NCBI RefSeq assembly: GCF_009911265.1
Contig: NZ_QXXA01000010.1
Coordinates: 92,374-156,373, forward strand
Direction: 5' to 3'
Length of the DNA: 64,000 bases
From: Senegalia massiliensis
Lineage (GTDB): Bacteria; Bacillota; Clostridia; Tissierellales; SIT17
The notes beneath the pieces are model-generated. The model was not told the origin of the DNA. It worked only from the letters and a program-made list of their open reading frames with translations, and searched no databases. The position numbers and the translations under genes are program-made. This document shows, in pieces, positions 1 to 7,937 of this stretch; the first letter of the stretch is position 1; each line of letters begins with the position of its first letter.

Positions 1-1
1 T

Positions 2-247
2 GATGTTAAGTCTGGTAAAGCAGATTATTATTTAGGTGCTTGCCATACTGGCGGCGGTGGAGCACTTAGCATGGCTATAGCTTTACTTACTAGAGCTAAA
101 ACTGCAACAATATCTATGCCTGGTAAACCGCCTAAAGAAGAAAACATTATAAATGCTGTAAATGAAGGAAAATTAGCATTCGGTTTCACAGGAGATCATT
201 ATGAAAAGGCAGTCCCTATAATTGTAAGAGAGATTTTAAAAAAATAA
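2..247 (+). CDS. DUF2620 (YhfU-like) protein, C-terminal part
   Basis: The window opens inside a gene; 81 C-terminal residues are visible in the frame starting at base 2 and end in TAA. The glycine-rich stretch with a Cys-His pair (LGACHTGGGGALSMAIALL) and the ending with FGFTGDHYEKAVP resemble the DUF2620 family, whose E. coli member YhfU is encoded in the yhf operon. The next gene, 16 bases on, is a YhfT homologue, which supports the call. Function is unknown. The start lies upstream of the window, so length cannot be judged. Confidence 0.72.
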   Translation, partial: DVKSGKADYYLGACHTGGGGALSMAIALLTRAKTATISMPGKPPKEENIINAVNEGKLAFGFTGDHYEKAVPIIVREILKK

Positions 248-263
248 ATAGAGGAGTGAAAAA

Positions 264-1544
264 ATGAAAATAGTAATAATATCATTAATCGGTGCTTTAG
301 CTTCTATAATGGCTAACAAAGGTATAGCAGTATTTAATGATGGATTAAGACCTATAGTTCCAGAACATATTGAAGGAAGAATGAGTAGAAAAGAACTTGC
401 AGCTACTTCATTTGCTATGAGTTTTGGATTAGTTATAGGATTTGGAATTCCATTCTCATTAACAGCAAGCATTCTTTTAATACATTCAATATTATTAGGT
501 ACAGATATAATTGGTACTTTTTCACCAGATGGAAAAAAAGGTTTAGCAATATCAGGAATAGTGGGTGCTCTTTATGGAGCAGGAATATTACTTGGCTTAG
601 AAAGTGTAGTTAAGGCATTTGAAATGTTACCAGTGAATTTTATGGGAAGTTTAGGTGAAGTTGGAGCTCCAATAGTAATAGCATTTGCAGCATTCCCAGC
701 TCTTGCTACTGGATATCAATATGGAGCTAAAAAAGGTTTAATAAACTTAGGTTTTTCTATGTTAGCAAGACAAATTGCTATAGTTGTAAGTCCCCTTGCA
801 ATAGGAGCAGTTTCAATAAATGTTAACCCTGAGGGTTCAGCACTAATTGTAGGTATGATTATATTAATTATTTATGCAGTAAGGGAAAAATCAGATGAAG
901 AAGCTGTAGATTTAGTATCAGTATTTTCAGAAAGAGTAAAAAGAATAAAGAAAAATGTACCATATTTAATAGTTATGGGTGCACTTGTAGCAGCTGCTAC
1001 TTCTTTAAATTTAATGGCAGGAGATCCTATATCTCTTAATTTATTATCAGAAGGTAAGAACATAGATGCAGGCTTTGCAGCTTTAGCTAGAGGTATTGGT
1101 TTTATACCATTAATAGCATCTACTGCAATAGCAACAGGTGTATATGGTCCTATAGGAATGACTTTTGTATTTGTTGTAGGATTATTTATAGCAAATCCAT
1201 TTGTATCAGCAATTCTTGGTGGACTTGTTATTGGAATAGAAGTATTATTCTTAGATAAAATTTCTAAGTTATTAGATAAATTCCCAGGTGTTAGAAAGTC
1301 TGGAGACAATATACGTACTGCAATGTCAAAATTACTTGAAATTGCACTATTAGTTGGAGGTATGAATGCAGCTAATGCAATAGCTCCTGGTATCGGTTTC
1401 TTTGTAGTTATAGGTCTTTATATATTAAATGAAATAGCAGGTAAACCAGTAGTTAAAATGGCTGTAGGTCCTATATCAGCAATATTAGTTGGAGTACTTG
1501 CAAATATCCTTTCAATTATAGGGTTATTTACTCCACCAGCATAA
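264..1544 (+). CDS. yhfT: YhfT family integral membrane protein
   Basis: A 426-residue, very hydrophobic protein with roughly ten or more predicted membrane segments along its whole length, broken by one charged loop near residues 205-230 (REKSDEEAVDLVSVFSERVKR). Length and composition fit YhfT, the membrane component of the yhf operon; it is presumably a transporter for whatever the operon degrades, but no substrate is established to my knowledge. A GAGGAG ribosome site precedes the ATG by a normal distance. It sits between the DUF2620 gene and the amidase-like gene, all on the same strand. Confidence 0.8.
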   Translation: MKIVIISLIGALASIMANKGIAVFNDGLRPIVPEHIEGRMSRKELAATSFAMSFGLVIGFGIPFSLTASILLIHSILLGTDIIGTFSPDGKKGLAISGIVGALYGAGILLGLESVVKAFEMLPVNFMGSLGEVGAPIVIAFAAFPALATGYQYGAKKGLINLGFSMLARQIAIVVSPLAIGAVSINVNPEGSALIVGMIILIIYAVREKSDEEAVDLVSVFSERVKRIKKNVPYLIVMGALVAAATSLNLMAGDPISLNLLSEGKNIDAGFAALARGIGFIPLIASTAIATGVYGPIGMTFVFVVGLFIANPFVSAILGGLVIGIEVLFLDKISKLLDKFPGVRKSGDNIRTAMSKLLEIALLVGGMNAANAIAPGIGFFVVIGLYILNEIAGKPVVKMAVGPISAILVGVLANILSIIGLFTPPA

Positions 1545-1552
1545 AATTATAT

Positions 1553-1590
1553 TTCTAACAAAGTCAAGGTTATCCTTGACTTTGTTAGAA
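1553..1590 (+). other. Intercistronic 17-bp perfect hairpin
   Basis: Bases 1553-1569 and 1574-1590 are perfect inverted complements around a TTAT loop. No run of T follows, so it is not an ordinary intrinsic terminator. It lies between yhfT and the amidase-like gene inside an otherwise tight operon. It could be an mRNA stabilising or processing element or a partial attenuator; that role is inference. Confidence 0.7.
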
Positions 1591-1610
1591 GATAAAAAAG
1601 GGGAATTAGT

Positions 1611-2726
1611 ATGGATGAAACACAAAAAAATATATTATTACAAATGAATAAAATTAGTAAAGCTATGTTAAAAGCAAAAGAAGAACTAAACAAAAGTGTA
1701 GTGTATCAAAGAAAAGGTGTTCTGGATCAAGCTGTAATTACTCTTGAAAAAAATCCTAATAGTAATTTAACATTATTTGGCATCAAAAATACAGGTGAAA
1801 TTGGAATTGAGATGGCAACGAAATTAGAAAATGAAGTTGGATATTTTTTTCATACTATAGATAAAATGTCTGAAAGAGGAAGGGCTATAGATATAGACTT
1901 AATTAATCCATTGACGGGAAGAGTAATGACAGGTTCATCTAGTGGGGGTTGTGTCAATATATTAAAGGGGATAAATGATTTAGCTATAGGCACTGATGGA
2001 GGTGGTTCTGTTTTAGCTCCTGCTATAAGTACTAGTCTTTTTTCAATTATGGCAAAAGGAATGGGGTTAAAAGGAAATAGCATCAAATCTTCAACTGATA
2101 ATATAAAATTTACTCCTGGTATAGGAGTAATATCTCATAATTATAATATGTGTAAAAAAGCTTTAAATGCACTTGTAGATAAAAATCATAATATAAATAG
2201 TAATAGAAAAATTAGAGTTCTTGTTCCAAAGAAGAATTCTATAATTCTTCCTAATGGTAATGATATGAGAGAGGATTTAGAAGGAGTAATAAATCTAATA
2301 AAAGAGTATGTAGAAATTGTGGAAAAAGATTTTACTGGTTTAGAAGATAGACATTCTTCAATTTCTTTCTGTAATAAAATGTTTGATGAAGAGGATATAG
2401 ATATTATTTTATCTGTAGAAGGACCAATAGATTTATATGGACTAGGTGATTCAGTATTAGGTACATGGGGAGAAGTTGGATCTAAAATACAAAATGACTC
2501 TGGTAAATATTTATTGAAAATAGCTAATATGATTAATGCTACAGCTGTAAGTATACCTACTTCTGAGTTAGGTATGGGAGTTCTTATTATGGCTAAGGAA
2601 GGTTTAGAAAATGGTGAAATTGCTATAGAGTTGGGAGATAAAATAAGAAGATTATATGATAGACCAGAATTATATAATAGATATTTTATTGAAGATTACA
2701 AAAGCAAAAGTCTAGATTTTATATAA
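1611..2726 (+). CDS. Amidase-signature-like protein of the yhf-type operon
   Basis: A 371-residue protein. Residues 106-140 carry an amidase-signature core: MTGSSSGG (cis-Ser region, Ser109-111) followed by AIGTDGGGSVLAPA, placing the nucleophile-like Ser at about 133. Typical amidase-signature enzymes run 450-500 residues and have a VKD-type catalytic lysine some 70-80 residues before the nucleophile; here that N-terminal part is short and I see no clear VKD motif. It may be an active noncanonical amidase or a binding protein. A strong AAGGGG site precedes ATG. It is flanked by yhfT and the phosphotriesterase homologue, so it probably acts on the same unknown compound. Confidence 0.6.
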   Translation: MDETQKNILLQMNKISKAMLKAKEELNKSVVYQRKGVLDQAVITLEKNPNSNLTLFGIKNTGEIGIEMATKLENEVGYFFHTIDKMSERGRAIDIDLINPLTGRVMTGSSSGGCVNILKGINDLAIGTDGGGSVLAPAISTSLFSIMAKGMGLKGNSIKSSTDNIKFTPGIGVISHNYNMCKKALNALVDKNHNINSNRKIRVLVPKKNSIILPNGNDMREDLEGVINLIKEYVEIVEKDFTGLEDRHSSISFCNKMFDEEDIDIILSVEGPIDLYGLGDSVLGTWGEVGSKIQNDSGKYLLKIANMINATAVSIPTSELGMGVLIMAKEGLENGEIAIELGDKIRRLYDRPELYNRYFIEDYKSKSLDFI

Positions 2727-2744
2727 ATAAACAGGAGGTATAAA

Positions 2745-3653
2745 ATGAGTATAATAACTGTAAATGGAGAGATAGATAAAAATAGCTTAGGGTCAACTTA
2801 TATACATGAGCATTTAAGTGTAGATTTATCAGCTCATAAAAAAGATCCTGATACTAATTTTGATGATGTGGAATCATTGATTGATGAGATTAAAAATATA
2901 AAAAGTAAAGGCATAGATAGTATTGTAGAAGTTACAAATAGAGGCATGGGAAGAAATATAGAAGTAATGAAAAGAGTATCAGATGAAACTGGAATTAATG
3001 TCATAGCTAGTACAGGATTTTATAAAGAACCTTTCTTGCCATCATATGTATATGAAATGGAAGAAAAAGAGTTAAGTAAGCTTTTAATAAAAGATCTTAC
3101 AGAAGGAATAGATAATACTGATATTAAAGCACATGTAATAGGTGAAATTGGTACTAGTAAGGATACTATGACAGATATGGAACATAAAATATTTAGAGTA
3201 GCAGCTAGAGCCCATCTTGAAACTGGTAGAGTTTTCTCTACTCATACTACATTAGGCACCTATGCTATAAAACAAATAGAGTTTATGAAAAAACACAATA
3301 TTGATCTTAGTAAAGTAGTTATAGGCCATTTAGATTTAAACTGTGACTCTGATTATCATCTAAGAATTGCTGATAATGGATGCTATTTAGCTTTTGATAC
3401 AATAGGAAAAAATAATTATGAGAAAGATGAGAAACGTGTTAAATATATAAAGAATTTAATAGATAGAGGACATTTAAATCAAATAGTACTTTCTCAAGAT
3501 ATAACTAGAAAATCTCATTTAAAAATAAATGGTGGTATTGGTTATGATCATTTGATAGATAATTTTATACCAAAACTTTTAGAGGCAGGAATAACACAAG
3601 CTCAAATTGATAAAATGTTAAAAGAAAATCCACGTGAATTATTGGATATATAG
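2745..3653 (+). CDS. php: Phosphotriesterase-homology protein (Php/YhfV-like)
   Basis: A 302-residue metal-dependent hydrolase of the phosphotriesterase family (TIM barrel, amidohydrolase superfamily). Metal ligands can be read in order: the HxH pair in YIHEHLSVD near the N-terminus, Glu in VIGEIGTS in place of the carboxylated lysine (as in E. coli Php), His in STHTTLGTY, His in VIGHLDLN and Asp in LSQDITR. Family members act as lactonases or phosphoesterases; the substrate is not known. AGGAGGT lies just upstream of ATG. It is 18 bases after the amidase-like gene and 11 before the aminotransferase gene. Confidence 0.85.
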   Translation: MSIITVNGEIDKNSLGSTYIHEHLSVDLSAHKKDPDTNFDDVESLIDEIKNIKSKGIDSIVEVTNRGMGRNIEVMKRVSDETGINVIASTGFYKEPFLPSYVYEMEEKELSKLLIKDLTEGIDNTDIKAHVIGEIGTSKDTMTDMEHKIFRVAARAHLETGRVFSTHTTLGTYAIKQIEFMKKHNIDLSKVVIGHLDLNCDSDYHLRIADNGCYLAFDTIGKNNYEKDEKRVKYIKNLIDRGHLNQIVLSQDITRKSHLKINGGIGYDHLIDNFIPKLLEAGITQAQIDKMLKENPRELLDI

Positions 3654-3664
3654 GGGGAATATAG

Positions 3665-4771
3665 ATGAAAGCATATCCTATAGAGACTATAAATATAGAT
3701 AAGGCAAAAGAAAAACAATTTAAACTAGTTGATATAATCCATAAACATTTTGATGGTTATGAATTTCTCGAAAATGGAGATATGGGTGTAGTGCCAGGTG
3801 TAGGTGGTCCAAAATATACTAGAAAAGTAGAAAGTGTATTAGCAGATTTTTTTGGCTCAGAAGATGCTGTTTTAGTTCGTGGCTCAGGTACTGGAGCTAT
3901 AAGAAATGTAATGAATACAGTATTAAAACCTAATCAAAAAATATTAATTCATGATGCACCAATATATCCAACTACAAAAGTAATAATTGATAGTATGGGA
4001 ATTGAAACTATTAAAGTTAATTTTAATAATATTTTAGAAGAAGATGAAGAAAAAATTAGAAATATAGATTTTGCTTTAGTTCAACATTCAAGACAAAAAT
4101 TAGATGATAGCTATAATTTAGAAGATGTAATAAATAAAATTAAAAAGGTTAATAAAGATATAAATATATTAGTAGATGATAATTATGTTGTAATGAAAGC
4201 TGATAAAATAGGCGTAGAACTTGGAGCAAGTGCAAGTGCTTTTTCATTATTCAAATTATTAGGACCAGCAGGAATAGGTTGTGTTGTTGGTAATACAGAA
4301 ATAATAGAGAAAATAAGGAATATTAACTATTCTGGAGGTAGTCAAGTTCAAGGATATGAAGCTATGGATGCTTTAAGGTCATTAGTATATGCACCTGTTT
4401 CACTAGCAATTCAAGCTGAAGAAGGAAATAAAATTATAGATACATTAAATTCAGGAAAAATTAAAGGGGTAAAATCTTCTCTTATTGCAAATGCACAATC
4501 AAGGGTTATATTAGTTGAGTTCGATGAACCTATAGCAAAAAAAGTTTTAGAATATAGTTCAAAACTAGGGGCAGCTCCTTACCCAATTGGAGCTGAATCT
4601 AGATATGAAGTTACTGCTATGTTTTATAGAGTTTCTGGGACATTTTTGAAATCTAATCCTAAGTTAGAAGATTATATGATACGTATAAATCCAATGAGAT
4701 CAGGTTCAAAAACTGTTCTTAGAGTATTAGAGCAAGCTATAGAAATGGCCCTTCAAAGAGGTGATAATTAG
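3665..4771 (+). CDS. yhfS: YhfS-like PLP-dependent aminotransferase-fold protein
   Basis: A 368-residue fold-type I PLP enzyme. The ADFFGSEDAVLVRGSGTGAI segment fits the PLP phosphate-binding region, VDDNYV the aspartate contacting the pyridine nitrogen, and the SLFKLLGPAG motif carries the likely Schiff-base lysine. Length and neighbours match YhfS of the yhf operon. The reaction is not established; lyase or aminotransferase chemistry on an amino compound is plausible. An AGGGGG ribosome site precedes ATG. The stop codon abuts the next start. Confidence 0.8.
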   Translation: MKAYPIETINIDKAKEKQFKLVDIIHKHFDGYEFLENGDMGVVPGVGGPKYTRKVESVLADFFGSEDAVLVRGSGTGAIRNVMNTVLKPNQKILIHDAPIYPTTKVIIDSMGIETIKVNFNNILEEDEEKIRNIDFALVQHSRQKLDDSYNLEDVINKIKKVNKDINILVDDNYVVMKADKIGVELGASASAFSLFKLLGPAGIGCVVGNTEIIEKIRNINYSGGSQVQGYEAMDALRSLVYAPVSLAIQAEEGNKIIDTLNSGKIKGVKSSLIANAQSRVILVEFDEPIAKKVLEYSSKLGAAPYPIGAESRYEVTAMFYRVSGTFLKSNPKLEDYMIRINPMRSGSKTVLRVLEQAIEMALQRGDN

Positions 4772-5947
4772 ATGTTTTTAGATATGACAATAAAAAGAAA
4801 TGAAAACTTAATAAAATCTGCAATAGACCTTCATAAAAATGGTCTAATTAAACCTAATTCATATGTATTAGATATAGATTCTATAAGAGAAAATGCATCT
4901 AAATTAGCTAAAAAAGCAAAAGAATTAGATATAGAGTTATATATGATGACAAAACAAATAGGTAGGAACCCTAAAATCGCTGAAATAATAGCAGAAAGTG
5001 GTATCAAAAAAGCTGTAGCTGTAGACCCATGGGAGGCTATAAGATTAGCAGAATCTGGAGTAAAACTTGGAAATGTAGGGCATTTGGTGCAAATACCTAC
5101 TAGTATGATTAGACAAATTCTATCTTATAATCCTGAGGTAATAACAGTATTTACATTAGATAAAGCAATAGAAATTTCAGAACAAGCTATAAAATTAGGA
5201 ATGGTTCAAGATATATTATTAAAGGTAGTAGGAGAAAATGATAGATTATATCCAGGACAAATAGGTGGATTTAAAGAAAAAGAACTTATAACATATGCAG
5301 ATAAAATAAAAAAGTTAAAGGGAGTAAATATAGCAGGAGTTACTGCTTTTCCATGTTTTTTATATAATTATGAAGCGGACAAAATAGAACCTACAAAGAA
5401 TGCTCATACAGCTATAAGATGTGCAAATATGTTAAAAGAAAAATTAGATATCAAAATAAAGCAAGTAAATATTCCTAGTGCTAATACTATAGCTTCATTA
5501 TCATTATTAAAAGACATGGGAGGCACTCATGGAGAACCTGGTCATGCATTAACAGGTACTACACCTCTTCATGGTGACAATATATTAGAAGAAAAGCCTG
5601 CTATGGTCTATGTAAGTGAAATATCACATTGTTTTGATGATAAGGCATATGTATATGGTGGTGGATTTTATAGAAGATCTAGAATGAAAAATGCTATGGT
5701 AGGTAAAGATTTTGAAAAGATGAAAGAGAATATATTTGAAATAGAAGAAATTAATCCTGAGGCTATAGATTATTATGGGACGTTAAAACTTGGAAATAAA
5801 AGTGTAGAAGTAGGAGATACAGTAATATATTCTTTTAGAACACAAATATTTGTAACAAGAAGTGAAGTAGTTTTAGTTGAAGGTATACAAAAAAACAATC
5901 CTAAAGTTATTGGAGTTTATGATAGTCAAGGAAATAAAATACGATAA
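4772..5947 (+). CDS. yhfX: YhfX-like alanine-racemase-fold PLP protein
   Basis: A 391-residue fold-type III PLP protein. Residues around 29-60 contain YVLDIDSIRENA and then ELYMMTKQIGRNP, where the Lys is the expected PLP lysine of the alanine racemase N-terminal barrel. A C-terminal beta domain follows (GDTVIYSFRTQIFVTRSEV). This matches YhfX of the E. coli yhf operon. The ATG immediately follows the yhfS stop, with AGAGGTGAT as ribosome site, so translation is probably coupled. Racemase or lyase activity is an inference from the fold. Confidence 0.8.
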   Translation: MFLDMTIKRNENLIKSAIDLHKNGLIKPNSYVLDIDSIRENASKLAKKAKELDIELYMMTKQIGRNPKIAEIIAESGIKKAVAVDPWEAIRLAESGVKLGNVGHLVQIPTSMIRQILSYNPEVITVFTLDKAIEISEQAIKLGMVQDILLKVVGENDRLYPGQIGGFKEKELITYADKIKKLKGVNIAGVTAFPCFLYNYEADKIEPTKNAHTAIRCANMLKEKLDIKIKQVNIPSANTIASLSLLKDMGGTHGEPGHALTGTTPLHGDNILEEKPAMVYVSEISHCFDDKAYVYGGGFYRRSRMKNAMVGKDFEKMKENIFEIEEINPEAIDYYGTLKLGNKSVEVGDTVIYSFRTQIFVTRSEVVLVEGIQKNNPKVIGVYDSQGNKIR

Positions 5948-5964
5948 AGAAGGTGGTGACACAA

Positions 5965-7173
5965 TTGAAAAAAAGAGCAATAATATTAATATTAGATAGC
6001 TTAGGTGTTGGATATATGGATGATGTAAAAGAAACTAGACCTCAAGATATAGGTGCAAATACTTTTAAGCATATATTAGATAATGCTAAAAATATAGAAA
6101 TACCTAATTTAGAAAAGCTAGGCATAAATAAGATAGTAAAGCATAATAGACTTAAGAAAACTAAAAATACAGCTAGTTATGGTAAATTAAATCTTAAACA
6201 CTATGGAGCCGATAGTTATGCAGGACATCAAGAAATTATGGGAACTGATCCAAAAAAACCTTTAATGAAACCTTTTGTATACTATATAGACAAAGTAAAA
6301 TCAGATTTAGAAGATGAAGGATATAAGGTTCAAATACCAAATAAAGAAAAACCATATATATTGGTAAATGAATTAGTAGTGGTTGCCGATAATATAGAAA
6401 CAGATTATGGTCAGATATATAATATAAGTGCTCCACTTGATTATATATCCTTTGACGAAGTTATGGAAATTGGAAAGATTGTAAGAAGAAATGTAGAAGT
6501 GAATAGAGTTATAGCTCTAGGTGGTAGAGATGTAAAGCCAGAACAATTAATTGACAGTATAGAGCAAAGAGAAGATGGTTTAGTTGGAGTTAATTCTCCT
6601 AAATCGGGAGTTTATAAATCAGATTATCATGCAAGGCATATGGGATATGGTGTTGACCCTGAAAAACAAATTTCATCTATATTATCAAATTCAGGTAAAG
6701 AAGTTACTTTGATTGGTAAAATGCAAGATGTGATTGAATGTAGTGATTCAGCTAAAGTACCTGCAGTTGATACAGAACTAGTAATGGAAAAAATATTAGT
6801 TAGTCTTGATAATATGAATGAAGGATTAATATCAGCTACAGTTCAAGAAACAGATTTAAGGGGACATGCACAGGATGTAGAAGGATATGCTGAAAAGATA
6901 ATGATTGTAGATAAATATTTAGAAAGCATATTAGAAAAAATGACTGATGAAGATATTTTATTTATAAGTGCAGATCATGGAAATGACCCTACAAGTGATA
7001 ATAGTCAACATACTAGAGAAAAGACATTTTTATTGGTATATGGTAAAAATATAAAAAGTGTTAATATAGGTGAAAGAAAAACCCTCTCAGATATATCAGC
7101 TACAATAGCAGATCATTTTAAGGTAAATAAACCTGAGAATGGTGAAAGTTTTTATGATATGTTAGTTGAGTGA
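5965..7173 (+). CDS. yhfW: YhfW-like phosphopentomutase-family protein
   Basis: About 402 residues in the alkaline phosphatase/phosphopentomutase superfamily: LILDSLGVGYMDD near the start holds the first metal-binding Asp, GADSYAGHQEIMG the central segment, and SADHGNDPTSDNSQHTRE the C-terminal metal-ligand block seen in DeoB. I chose the TTG at 5965 because AAGGTGGTG lies six bases before it; a GTG at 5953 in the same frame would add four residues but overlap that site. YhfW members are DeoB-like without an established substrate. It is the last gene of the operon. Confidence 0.8.
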   Translation: MKKRAIILILDSLGVGYMDDVKETRPQDIGANTFKHILDNAKNIEIPNLEKLGINKIVKHNRLKKTKNTASYGKLNLKHYGADSYAGHQEIMGTDPKKPLMKPFVYYIDKVKSDLEDEGYKVQIPNKEKPYILVNELVVVADNIETDYGQIYNISAPLDYISFDEVMEIGKIVRRNVEVNRVIALGGRDVKPEQLIDSIEQREDGLVGVNSPKSGVYKSDYHARHMGYGVDPEKQISSILSNSGKEVTLIGKMQDVIECSDSAKVPAVDTELVMEKILVSLDNMNEGLISATVQETDLRGHAQDVEGYAEKIMIVDKYLESILEKMTDEDILFISADHGNDPTSDNSQHTREKTFLLVYGKNIKSVNIGERKTLSDISATIADHFKVNKPENGESFYDMLVE

Positions 7174-7283
7174 AAGTGATTAAAACTTTTTTCTGTCAAT
7201 AATTTCTTAGGAAATTTAGAGTAGGATATAGTGATGGTCTTTTTATAAAATGACTTTATTTCTAAGTTTATTCCATAAAAAGC

Positions 7284-7312
7284 TTGCTATAAATTTTAAC
7301 CTATGTTACAAT
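7284..7312 (+). promoter_or_regulatory. Sigma-A promoter of the cold-shock gene
   Basis: TTGCTA at 7284-7289 and TACAAT at 7307-7312 are separated by 17 bases. The predicted transcript has a leader of about 130 bases before the cold-shock protein ATG, which is typical of csp genes whose leader folds differently in the cold. The leader holds a possible stem (AATAG..CACG with CGTGCTATT) near 7340-7375. Confidence 0.6.
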
Positions 7313-7449
7313 ATATATTATAACTTAAATTAAGAGTAAATAGTAACACGATATATATCTATACGTGCTATTAAACATAGTATCTATCTAGATTTTATTA
7401 GTGGATTATTAAAATGAGTTTAAGAAATAAAATTTAGGAGGTACACATT

Positions 7450-7647
7450 ATGAATGGTACAGTAAAATGGTTTAACGCAGAAAAAGGATTTGGATTTATC
7501 ACAGGAGAAGACGGAAAAGATATATTCGCTCACTTTTCTCAAATTCAAAAAGATGGTTTCAAAACTTTAGAAGAAGGTCAAGAAGTAGAATTTGACGTAG
7601 TTGAAGGACAAAAAGGTCTTCAAGCAGAAAATATCGTTACTAAATAA
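7450..7647 (+). CDS. Cold-shock protein (CspA/CspB family)
   Basis: A 65-residue single cold-shock domain protein of normal family length. RNP1 is seen as KGFGFI and RNP2 as DIFAHF, with the opening [11 protein letters not shown]. It binds single-stranded RNA and DNA and acts as an RNA chaperone in the cytoplasm. A TTAGGAGGT ribosome site precedes ATG. It is monocistronic, with its own promoter, long leader and terminator. Codon choice is less AT-biased than its neighbours (TTC, GAC, ATC), as expected for a highly expressed gene. Confidence 0.96.
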   Translation: MNGTVKWFNAEKGFGFITGEDGKDIFAHFSQIQKDGFKTLEEGQEVEFDVVEGQKGLQAENIVTK

Positions 7648-7657
7648 TTGATATTTC

Positions 7658-7690
7658 AACCCTAGGATATAATATATTCTAGGGTTTTTT
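7658..7690 (+). terminator. Intrinsic terminator of the cold-shock gene
   Basis: AACCCTAG at 7658-7665 pairs with CTAGGGTT at 7679-7686, with further A/T pairs in the stem, followed directly by a run of T. Confidence 0.85.
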
Positions 7691-7788
7691 GATGTCTATA
7701 ATTCTAATTTTGTGACTAAATGTAGAAATGAAGGGGTAAAAAGATCTCACATTATAATAATGGAATTATATGATAGTTTTTAATATTG

Positions 7789-7824
7789 TTTGACATGGTA
7801 GTTTTATTATCCCTATGGTATAAT
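7789..7824 (+). promoter_or_regulatory. Possible extended -10 promoter for the two-component operon
   Basis: TGGTATAAT is an extended -10 (TG-N-TATAAT) about 115 bases before the response regulator start. A TTGACA lies upstream but 23 bases away, too far for a standard -35. The rest of the 290-base gap after the cold-shock terminator shows no gene. Confidence 0.4.
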
Positions 7825-7937
7825 ATCCACAGATTTATAATAACTATATTTAATGAATAATATGGTGATTACCTTAAATAATAGGATTATAGGTTGCCTT
7901 TATTAATCTAAATTTAGCATGTTAGGAGTAAAAAGTA

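Noticed and set aside
872-1309. Long minus-strand open frames inside yhfT and many other genes.
   Set aside because: They are antisense shadows of clearly coding plus-strand genes, with low-complexity translations and no ribosome sites.
7790-7824. A standard -35/-10 promoter (TTGACA with TATAAT) before the response regulator.
   Set aside because: The spacing is 23 bases, too long; only the extended -10 part is retained.
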